Positions 1 to 6,142 of a stretch of DNA of 7,884 nt are shown here, piece after piece. The stretch's first letter is position 1; each line of letters starts with the position of its first letter. The DNA lies in contig CACYEE010000073.1 of assembly GCA_902773415.1 (NCBI GenBank), positions 1 to 7,884 of the forward strand, in the 5' to 3' direction. Source of the stretch: an uncultured Actinomyces sp. (GTDB taxonomy: Bacteria; Actinomycetota; Actinomycetes; Actinomycetales; Actinomycetaceae). The translations under genes and the position numbers were made by a program. The notes beneath the pieces are model-generated. The model worked only from the letters and a program-made list of their open reading frames with translations, made no database searches and was not told the origin of the DNA.

Positions 1-2133
1 CATGTCGAAGGCGGGCAGGTTGGCACGCTTTACGGTGGCAGCGCCATCAACGGCGACGGTCTGTTCACCGACACCCATGCGCTTGTCATCAACGAGGACA
101 TCCACGTCAACGTGTCGGGCGGTTACGTGGGCCGAATCTTTGGCGGCGACGATACGCATGACAAGAACGGCGAACGTTCGGGCGTCAAGCCTGTCGAACG
201 CGACGTGCTGATGCAGTCCCCGATCAACGGCGACGTCTTCATCAACCTTTCCGGCGAAAACGTGGCCGGCCAGGTGGTGGGCGACATCAACCGCAACAGA
301 GAACGCGCGATCGGAGACTTCCATCAGGTGCAGGGCGCAACGACCCTCAACATCACCGCAGACCAGAACCTTGACCGCATGGAGCTGCTGGACTTCGTCA
401 ACATCGACGGCGCCACGGTCCACATGAACAACGAGATCGGGTTCGGCCCTCTCGGCGACGCGGATTACCCCACGGCCGAGGGCTACCTCGGAAACATCGC
501 AGTGACGAACGGCGGCCGCCTCGAACTGGCCAAGCGCGGCATCATCAACGACAACTACTGGCAGACGAGTTCGATCGAGCAGGACATGGACATTCAGGCT
601 TCTCCCAACCATGAAGCGGTCCATCTGCGCCACGGCTGGACGGGCGAGCCGAACGAGGCCGACCGCGCAAGGTCCGTGCTGGCGATTGCCGGCCACAGTG
701 CCGGCATCACGGCCGCTTCGGGCACGGCCTTCGACGATTCTTCCGCCGTGGCCGGCCTGCTCATCCACGGTTCGGTGGCCGGATACTCGACCCTCGAAGT
801 CACGGACGAGCCGATCTATTCGGACGCCACGAACTACTACTACCATGTGGTGGCCGACGGTTCTTCGGGCGCTCCGGCCTCCGCCAACGGCGGCGCGGCC
901 TTCAAGGAGCCGGAGGGCGCAAACTACGTCGTCCTCTACCGAGAGCTTGAAGGCGGCAAGATCGGCTGGTACCTGCGCGAGCGTCCCACGGTCACGATGG
1001 GCAATTTCCTGGCGCATGCGGGCGACGCAGCGCCCGTTACGGCCCACGTGGACATGAAGGGCTTCGCCTACGAGTGGGCGAACGATCCGTCCAGCCGCGT
1101 CAAGATCGCGGCAACGAAACACGCGGGCGCAGCCTCGGCCACCGATTCGGACATGTCGATTTCCGCAGCCGACCTGGCGGGCATCGCCACCGATTCGCGC
1201 TTCACGAACGTCACGTACGACAGCGCCGGCAACCTGACGAGCTTCGACGTCGTCCTTGATTCTTCGGCAGCCACGGAGCCGGCCTACTACGAAGTCGCAA
1301 TCGAGTTTGCCGAGGGCGACGACATCCGTACCGGAGCCACCGCCAATTGCGCCCGCGTCGTCTACGACATCGTCGATACGACCGAGGCTTCCGATTCGGA
1401 CTACCAGAACTCGATCATGAAAACGGCCGCCCGCCCGGGCATGAGCCAGGAGCCGCCGAGCGCGGCCGGCAAGGACAAGGCCCGCATCGTGGTGCAGATG
1501 CCCTACGGCGTAAGCGCCGGCAGCCTGACGATTGCCGAGAACGACGGCAGTTTCACGATGACGGACGAGAACGGCACGACGCAGCGCACAGCTTCGCTTG
1601 CGGATGTCGCCACAATCGTTGCCGGCTACGAGACGGCCGACGAGAACACGGCGAATACGAGCTTCGGCATCGCAATCGGGGAATCCGACCTCTCCTCGGT
1701 CGTCAGCATCGACGGCGTGAGCGGCGTCGCCGCCTACGACACGACGGTCTACTCGTACAAGAACCAGACCGTCTCCCAGATCTCGAACGTGCATCAGCCA
1801 ATCGTGCAGCGCGATGCGGCCAACGGAATCACCGGCGGCATCGGCGAGGTGACCGGCACCGGCACGGCCGACGGCATCGTGCTGAACTTCGGGCTCAACA
1901 GCCTGACCTACGGCGGCAACGCCGTAGGTGCGGACAACCCGACCGCCACGAACTACGGAGAACTGCGAATCCGCACGATTCCGCCAATCAACGTCGTTCC
2001 GACCGGCACCGCCTGGGATACCGCCCCGTGGACGGCCCTCGCCCTCGGCACAACGCTCATCGGCGGCGCCTGGATCGCACTGACCGCACGCAACCGCAGG
2101 CACCGCCTGTTCGACGCCGACGAGGTGGCATGA
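1..2133 (+). CDS. C-terminal 710 residues of a large sortase-anchored surface protein, probable pilus tip adhesin (5' partial)
   Basis: The frame is open from the first base, so the start lies outside the window. The visible N-terminal third is rich in Gly, Asn and Asp and carries three degenerate GG-x-V-x-x-(I/L/V)-(F/Y/V)-G-(G/D) units near residues 4-13, 40-49 and 85-94, as in beta-helix adhesins. The middle (about 360-640) looks like Ig-type beta domains, for example the strand-like stretches around residues 370-440 and 495-530. The C-terminus is a classic wall sorting signal: VPTGT at residues 666-670, a hydrophobic segment about 675-695, then a basic cluster RNRRHR. It lacks an FctA-type isopeptide domain in this part. 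VPTG-type signals are used by Cpa/FctA proteins of streptococcal class B pili, and the only sortase in the window is class B. A tip adhesin is therefore likely, but the ligand is unknown. Its stop overlaps the next gene by 4 bases (ATGA), so the two are coupled. Confidence 0.85.
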   Translation, partial: HVEGGQVGTLYGGSAINGDGLFTDTHALVINEDIHVNVSGGYVGRIFGGDDTHDKNGERSGVKPVERDVLMQSPINGDVFINLSGENVAGQVVGDINRNRERAIGDFHQVQGATTLNITADQNLDRMELLDFVNIDGATVHMNNEIGFGPLGDADYPTAEGYLGNIAVTNGGRLELAKRGIINDNYWQTSSIEQDMDIQASPNHEAVHLRHGWTGEPNEADRARSVLAIAGHSAGITAASGTAFDDSSAVAGLLIHGSVAGYSTLEVTDEPIYSDATNYYYHVVADGSSGAPASANGGAAFKEPEGANYVVLYRELEGGKIGWYLRERPTVTMGNFLAHAGDAAPVTAHVDMKGFAYEWANDPSSRVKIAATKHAGAASATDSDMSISAADLAGIATDSRFTNVTYDSAGNLTSFDVVLDSSAATEPAYYEVAIEFAEGDDIRTGATANCARVVYDIVDTTEASDSDYQNSIMKTAARPGMSQEPPSAAGKDKARIVVQMPYGVSAGSLTIAENDGSFTMTDENGTTQRTASLADVATIVAGYETADENTANTSFGIAIGESDLSSVVSIDGVSGVAAYDTTVYSYKNQTVSQISNVHQPIVQRDAANGITGGIGEVTGTGTADGIVLNFGLNSLTYGGNAVGADNPTATNYGELRIRTIPPINVVPTGTAWDTAPWTALALGTTLIGGAWIALTARNRRHRLFDADEVA

Positions 2134-3029
2134 TGGGCAAGCACTCGACGAACCTGGCCACGCTCGACGACGTTTCCGGGCAGGAGCGCGCAGAAGAGCT
2201 TGCGGCGGTTCGCTCCCGCGGCCGCCACCACCGTCCGGCCAAACCTTCGGTTCCCGCACTCATGGTTGTGGAAACTCCGGTCTTTGACGACGACGAATCC
2301 GAGGATGGCGAAGCCGAGGACGCCATGCTTCCCGAAGCGACGGCCCCCGATACCGGCATCGAGGAGGCAGCCTCCGCCACGGCCGCCGCCTGGCATGCCG
2401 AAAGCGACGCGAGGGTTTTCTCCGGCACCGGGCACAGCGCAAGAACAGACGCCAGTCCCTATGGCGGCACGGCTGATGCCGGCATCGCGCAAACAGCCCC
2501 GCTCCCCCAGGAGCAGCCGGCATCCGAAACACAGCCCGACGCGACCGACGCCGGCACCTCCGACGCCGAATTCCAGCTCCTCGAAGCGCTTATGGCAGCC
2601 GTCACGGCCTGCCAGCAGGCCGCCGCCGCGATTGCGGCAGCGCAGATGCCCGACGGCAGCCAGACGCAGGCCCTCGGCGACTACGAAACCGCACGGGAAA
2701 CGCCGAGTCCGGCTCCCGCCGCGCAGATGCCCGCCCCCGCCGAAACTCCGGCAGCGACGAAGGAGCAGGCGAGAGCCGTCGCCCCCGCAACGAAGGAGGC
2801 CACCGCAACCGGCGGCTTCCCCCGCTCGCGCACCCTTGAAGACGTTGCCGATTTCATTCTCGACATGCGCTTCCGCACACGCATCATCGGCGGCGTCGAC
2901 GAAACCGACGTGTGGAAGCAGATCGACGAACTGCGAAAGGAATACGAAGCCGTATTCCTCGCCCAAGAACTCCGGCATGAAGCCGACATGAAAGGAAAGG
3001 AGAACGGCAATGGCCCGGAAAGGAGGTGA
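2130..3029 (+). CDS. Acidic Ala/Pro-rich cytoplasmic protein with C-terminal GGVDETDVW (DivIVA-like) module
   Basis: I do not recognise a named family. The 299-residue product has no signal peptide or membrane segment. Residues 1-45 are basic and polar. Residues 50-145 are acidic and low-complexity. Residues 148-172 form a predicted Ala-rich helix. Residues 173-230 are Ala/Pro/Thr-rich linker. Residues 233-285 form the only compact, charged, helix-like part, with the motif GGVDETDVW at 254-262 followed by an amphipathic helix (KQIDELRKEYEAVF). The arrangement Phe...GG(V/Y)D-x-x-x-V followed by a helix recalls the N-terminal lipid-binding module of DivIVA proteins. That is a resemblance I see, not a proven homology. 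The start is ATG 2130 in an ATGA overlap with the upstream stop. GAGG at 2122-2125 sits 4 bases before it, or 7 before the adjacent in-frame ATG 2133, so either ATG may be used. Coupling to adhesin and assembly genes suggests a role in localising or regulating pilus assembly from inside the cell, which is inference. Confidence 0.85.
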   Translation: MMGKHSTNLATLDDVSGQERAEELAAVRSRGRHHRPAKPSVPALMVVETPVFDDDESEDGEAEDAMLPEATAPDTGIEEAASATAAAWHAESDARVFSGTGHSARTDASPYGGTADAGIAQTAPLPQEQPASETQPDATDAGTSDAEFQLLEALMAAVTACQQAAAAIAAAQMPDGSQTQALGDYETARETPSPAPAAQMPAPAETPAATKEQARAVAPATKEATATGGFPRSRTLEDVADFILDMRFRTRIIGGVDETDVWKQIDELRKEYEAVFLAQELRHEADMKGKENGNGPERR

Positions 3030-3564
3030 ACTTACCCCGGAAACAGCAATCCGCACGCGCCGAATCCGCATCGTCGACAGGCGAGCGGCCTGGGCTCTCG
3101 CCCGCAAGATCGGCATGCTCGGCCTCGCCGTCTACATCCTGTTCGGAATGGTCTTTGGCCTCGCCCCGATGAAAGGCGGCGACATGCAGCCGAGGTTTGC
3201 GGCAGGAGACCTGCTCCTGTACTACCGGCTGGACAGGGACATCGCGAGGAACGACGTGGTCGTTCTCGAACGCGACGGATCGCAGTACGTCGGCCGCGTC
3301 GTCGGACTGCCCGGCGAAAGCGTGGACGTGACCGCCGACCGTACCCTGCGAATCGACGGAGCCGACGCGATCGAACCCGGCATCTACTACGAGACGCAGG
3401 CCTTCCAGGAAGCCGTGCAGTACCCGCTGCAACTGGGGAACGCAGAGTATTTCGTGCTTGGCGACATGCGCGAAACCGCGAAGGACAGCCGCTACTTCGG
3501 AGCGGCGAAGGCGAGCGAAATCAAAGGAAAGGTGATGAGCGCCCTGCGCAGGACCGACCTGTAG
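3010..3564 (+). CDS. Signal peptidase I-like protein lacking the Ser/Lys dyad (SipA-type pilus assembly factor)
   Basis: The 184-residue protein has a basic N-terminus, one membrane segment (about 33-52) and an extracellular S26-type peptidase domain. Box B, usually G-x-SM-x-P, reads GGDMQPRF: the nucleophile Ser is Asp58. Box D, usually (Y)VKR-(V/I)-(I/V)-GLPG, reads YVGRVVGLPGE: the general-base Lys is Gly95. Box E is well kept as GDMRETAKDSRYFG (151-164). The fold is therefore conserved but the enzyme should be unable to cleave. The same Ser-to-Asp and Lys-to-Gly pair is known in Streptococcus pyogenes SipA, which is needed for pilus polymerisation, so a chaperone-like role at the membrane beside the sortase is the best call. 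AAGGAG at 2997-3002 lies 7 bases before ATG 3010. The gene overlaps its upstream neighbour by 20 bases. It ends in tandem TAGTAG stops. Confidence 0.9.
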   Translation: MARKGGELTPETAIRTRRIRIVDRRAAWALARKIGMLGLAVYILFGMVFGLAPMKGGDMQPRFAAGDLLLYYRLDRDIARNDVVVLERDGSQYVGRVVGLPGESVDVTADRTLRIDGADAIEPGIYYETQAFQEAVQYPLQLGNAEYFVLGDMRETAKDSRYFGAAKASEIKGKVMSALRRTDL

Positions 3565-3611
3565 TAGGCAACGCACAGCACACGGCCCCTGGCTACACGC
3601 CACCGGCACCC

Positions 3612-3648
3612 ACGGCCCTGGGCCGTTTGCGCAGGGGGAACTGCGCAA
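3612..3648 (+). promoter_or_regulatory. Two adjacent stem-loops in the leader of the major pilin gene
   Basis: The 129-base gap before the major pilin holds two abutting perfect inverted repeats: ACGGCC/GGCCGT (3612-3617/3621-3626, 3-base loop) and TTGCGCAG/CTGCGCAA (3627-3634/3641-3648, 6-base spacer). No T-run follows, so a standard Rho-independent terminator is unlikely. Options are an RNA stabiliser or processing site that separates pilin mRNA from the upstream genes, an attenuator, or a protein-binding operator: the second repeat is a 22-base dyad, a typical operator size. A -10-like TCTAAT at 3664-3669 lies just downstream but has no convincing -35 box. The pairing is certain, the function is not. 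Confidence 0.5.
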
Positions 3649-3693
3649 GGCAACAGAAAACCATCTAATGAAATTCCGAGAGGATTGAGACCG

Positions 3694-4815
3694 ATGAAGA
3701 AGAGCATCGTACGATTTGGAGCGCTGGCCGCAGCGGCCGCGCTGACACTGGGGTTCGGCGGAACTCCGGCCACGGCAGAGGACACGGATGCGACGCCAAT
3801 CACGAGCGTTCCGTTCAGCAAGACCCTGTACGTCGGCGCCGACGTCAACTACAACCCGGCATGGGAGTTCGAGTTCAAGGTGGAGCCTTACGCCGACACG
3901 ACGGCTCCAGGCGACGCCCACAACTATCCGGCAACTGACGAGATTTACGAGGGCGTTGCGGGCGGCCTTGCCGTTCCGACCACGGTGACTGCCGCCCAAG
4001 CCGTTGCCGGCACGGGAAACGCCCGCCAGGATTTGGCAATCGACGCGAACGTCTTCACCGAGCCCGGCATCTACCGATACCTCGTGACCGAGAAGACCGG
4101 CACCGTGAAGGGCATGACCTACGATTCCGACCAGCATATCGTCGACCTCTACGTCCAGTACAACGACAACGGCAACGGCGATCTCCACGTCACCAATGTC
4201 ATCGTCTCCGAGCCGGGCGGGACGAAGGAAACCGGCGGCGACGCGCATGCCGATGGCAGCTTTTCGGGCATCCGCTTCGAGAACACCTACGCCTCGGCCG
4301 GCGACACGGACAAGCCTGGCGACAATCCCGACGGTTCCCTCCATGACGTGACCGTCTCCAACACGGTGACCGGCAACCAGGGCGACCATACCCTCGACTT
4401 CACCTACACCGTGGACTACACCTCCAGCAATGGCGTAACGCTCAAGTACAAGAAGGGCGACGATGCCTGGACGGACATCGCTTCCGGCGGCACCGTGACT
4501 CTCAAGCACGGCGAGTCCTTCGTTCTCGGCGGTCTTGCCGACGGCGACACCTACACCATCACCGAGACCCAGCTTGAGGGGTACCGCGGCAAGGTCAACG
4601 ACGGCGAATGGGGCGACGTGGGCGCAAACGTCGCCACCGGAAGCCTCGCAATGGCAGGCGCGCACGCTCCCGCAGCCTTCACGAACAACCGCGCAGGCTC
4701 CATCCCGACCGGCATCTTCATCAACTACACGCCCTACTGGGTCCTCGGCGGCGCAAGCCTCGTGCTCGCCGTCGCCCTCCTCCGCAAGCGCAACCGTCTT
4801 GCCGACCAGCTCTAA
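3694..4815 (+). CDS. Major pilin subunit: signal peptide, Spy0128/FctA isopeptide domain, second Ig-like domain, IPTGI sorting signal
   Basis: This 373-residue precursor has a Sec signal peptide (KK start, hydrophobic 8-22, cleavage likely after ATA at residue 28). Residues about 37-200 match the Spy0128/FctA pilin domain, with the expected isopeptide triad visible: Lys43 in FSKTL, Glu133 in YRYLVTE and Asn197 in FENTY. Residues about 217-333 form a second Ig-like domain (VTVSNTVTGN ... YTITETQLEGY ... FTNN). Here the Lys normally expected in VS-K-TVTG is Asn223, while Glu291 and Asn331/332 are present. The C-terminus holds IPTGI (337-341), a hydrophobic stretch (about 347-363) and RKRNR. Two tandem domains and a VPTG-like signal are typical of pilus shaft subunits of the FctA type, polymerised by class B sortases. 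The start at ATG 3694 is supported by GAGAGGA (3678-3684) 9 bases upstream. Flanking stem-loops suggest it is expressed at a level of its own. Confidence 0.92.
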   Translation: MKKSIVRFGALAAAAALTLGFGGTPATAEDTDATPITSVPFSKTLYVGADVNYNPAWEFEFKVEPYADTTAPGDAHNYPATDEIYEGVAGGLAVPTTVTAAQAVAGTGNARQDLAIDANVFTEPGIYRYLVTEKTGTVKGMTYDSDQHIVDLYVQYNDNGNGDLHVTNVIVSEPGGTKETGGDAHADGSFSGIRFENTYASAGDTDKPGDNPDGSLHDVTVSNTVTGNQGDHTLDFTYTVDYTSSNGVTLKYKKGDDAWTDIASGGTVTLKHGESFVLGGLADGDTYTITETQLEGYRGKVNDGEWGDVGANVATGSLAMAGAHAPAAFTNNRAGSIPTGIFINYTPYWVLGGASLVLAVALLRKRNRLADQL

Positions 4816-4836
4816 GAGACACCTAGCAGGAAACAC

Positions 4837-4878
4837 GCGGGTCGCCGCCACGGCAACGCGGCCCTGGCGGCGACCCGC
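4837..4878 (+). terminator. Strong 14-bp stem-loop after the major pilin gene (partial terminator or 3' stabiliser)
   Basis: A perfect 14-base inverted repeat, GCGGGTCGCCGCCA (4837-4850) with its complement at 4865-4878, encloses a 14-base loop. It starts 21 bases after the pilin stop. There is no T-tract after it, so termination would be U-independent or partial; alternatively it protects the pilin mRNA 3' end. Either would give more shaft subunit than the downstream anchor pilin and sortase, as the biology of a long fibre requires. Confidence 0.55.
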
Positions 4879-4941
4879 CCCACCCCGGCGCATCAAACGT
4901 GCCTGGCACACGTGATACGCAGACAAGAAAGGCGAACTGTA

Positions 4942-5880
4942 GTGAGACGGACACGACACCACGACCGCACCCTCCGCATCCTCCTGGCCAGCGCGCTCGC
5001 CCTCCTGCTGGCAACAGCAGGCGGATGGACGCCCGCCGTCGCCCTCGCCGAAACCGGCAACGACGCAAGCATCACGGCAAACCTCACCTACACCGGCGAC
5101 AACGCACCCGAAGAAACCTTCACCGTCGCCGCCACCCCGCTTGCCGGCGCGCCCGAACCCACCGGCGGCCAGGCACGCACACGCACACTCTCGTTCCACG
5201 AACCCGCAGGCGACGTCACCTTCGGCTTCGCCTTCACCGCACCCGGAACCTACCGGTACGCAATCGCCCAAAACCCCGGCACGACTCCCGGAGTGCAATA
5301 CGCGACAGTCACCTACGACGTCGAATTTGAAGTCTCCGACACAGGCAGCGGCCTCACCTGCACGACCCGCGTCGCCAAAACCGGAGAAGACGGCGCGAAA
5401 CCCGCCGCAATCCGATTCGACAACAGCTACGACGCCGACTGCCCCAACTGCCTCGGCCCCGGCGGGCCCACCACGCCCTCCACCCCGAGCCAGACCGTGC
5501 CCGCTTCCGGCACCACCGCCCCGGCGACAGCCGGCGACAACCCCGACAAGTCCGCAACCGGCACCCACGCCGTGCCAGGAACCGGCACCGACTGCCCCGA
5601 CTGCGGCGACAACGCAGCAGGCAGCAACGGCGACGGGACCGGGGGCGGCACCGGGAGCATGGTCGGCACCGGAGGCGCGGCAAGCACCGGCGGCATGCTT
5701 TCCAAGACCGACTCCCCCGGCGCAAGCGCCAGCCAGGGAGCGTCAACCGGGAGCAGGATCCAAAACCTCCTCGCCAAGACCGGGGCCGCACTACCGCTCG
5801 CCCCCTTGGCGGCATTCCTCGGCACCGGCACGGCGCTCCTCCTCACGGCCGCCTGGCGACGCCGGCGCGACACCGCGTGA
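4942..5880 (+). CDS. Small wall-anchored pilin with degenerate Spy0128-like domain, Gly/Pro/Thr-rich stalk and LAKTG signal; probable basal (anchor) pilin
   Basis: The 312-residue precursor begins with RRTRHHDR, a hydrophobic core (11-26) and a likely cleavage after AVALA at residue 36. Residues about 40-163 resemble one Spy0128/FctA-type domain: GTYRYAIAQ at 102-110 and IRFDNSY at 157-163 align with the Glu and Asn strands of that family. The triad is incomplete, with Gln110 in place of Glu, no Lys in the first strand, and only Asn161 left. Residues 172-275 are a low-complexity Gly/Thr/Pro/Ala stalk bounded by two DCPxC motifs (C167/C170 and C218/C221). The sorting signal is LAKTG (277-281), a hydrophobic segment, then RRRR. 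A different signal from the other two surface proteins, plus a proline-containing tail, matches an FctB-like basal pilin attached by another sortase. GTG 4942 is preferred because AAAGG (4928-4932) lies 9 bases upstream; GTG 4912 is in frame but lacks such a site. Confidence 0.85.
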   Translation: MRRTRHHDRTLRILLASALALLLATAGGWTPAVALAETGNDASITANLTYTGDNAPEETFTVAATPLAGAPEPTGGQARTRTLSFHEPAGDVTFGFAFTAPGTYRYAIAQNPGTTPGVQYATVTYDVEFEVSDTGSGLTCTTRVAKTGEDGAKPAAIRFDNSYDADCPNCLGPGGPTTPSTPSQTVPASGTTAPATAGDNPDKSATGTHAVPGTGTDCPDCGDNAAGSNGDGTGGGTGSMVGTGGAASTGGMLSKTDSPGASASQGASTGSRIQNLLAKTGAALPLAPLAAFLGTGTALLLTAAWRRRRDTA

Positions 5881-5911
5881 CCGGATAGGACGCAATGCCG
5901 GCACGCCAAAC

Positions 5912-5975
5912 GAGCAGACTGGCATCAGGACCCGACATGCTCCAGTATCGGAACAGGCCGGATGCCAGTCTGTTC
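5912..5975 (+). promoter_or_regulatory. Long inverted repeat between anchor pilin and sortase genes
   Basis: CAGACTGGCATC (5915-5926) is perfectly complementary to 5961-5972. Adding GAG/TTC outside, with one G-U pair, gives a 15-bp stem around a 34-base loop. It begins 32 bases after the pilin stop and is not followed by a T-run. It is likely an RNA stabiliser, weak terminator or regulator site separating pilin from sortase expression. The rest of this 262-base gap (5881-6142) is GC-rich and shows no other clear signal besides the sortase ribosome binding site. Confidence 0.5.
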
Positions 5976-6142
5976 CATTCCCCGCCAGTCCACGACATCG
6001 GGCGCACGGCCCGCGTGCCGACTCGAAGCCAGCCATGACGCCGCCCCGCACCCGAACCCGGGGGCGCGCCGCTCCCGTCGAACACAATGCCAATCTGCCC
6101 CATCCCCACCCCGAACCCCACCAGCAAGCGAGGCGAACCACG

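Noticed and set aside
1347..2129. Upstream extension of the second gene's frame to a 560-residue protein
   Set aside because: It is Arg/His-rich shadow of the adhesin gene; ATG 2130 has a ribosome binding site and a typical ATGA overlap.
3685..3693. TTG 3685 as the start of the major pilin
   Set aside because: It overlaps the region directly after the ribosome binding site GAGAGGA with no spacing; ATG 3694 gives a standard MKK signal peptide.
4912..4941. GTG 4912 as the start of the anchor pilin
   Set aside because: GTG 4942 has AAAGG 9 bases upstream and gives a normal signal peptide; 4912 lacks a ribosome binding site.
2884..5568. An 894-codon open frame on the minus strand
   Set aside because: It lies opposite four well-supported plus-strand genes, is Gly/Val/Arg-rich without domains, and exists because GC-rich codon bias removes stops on the opposite strand.
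5437..5760. DNA-level tandem repeats or a CRISPR array in the Gly/Pro/Thr stalk
   Set aside because: The stalk is compositionally biased but has no regular repeat unit or spacer pattern.
5141..6142. Upstream extension of the sortase frame giving a 707-residue protein
   Set aside because: The extension overlaps the anchor pilin in another frame, is Pro/Arg low-complexity, and ATG 6143 has a good ribosome binding site followed by a membrane anchor.
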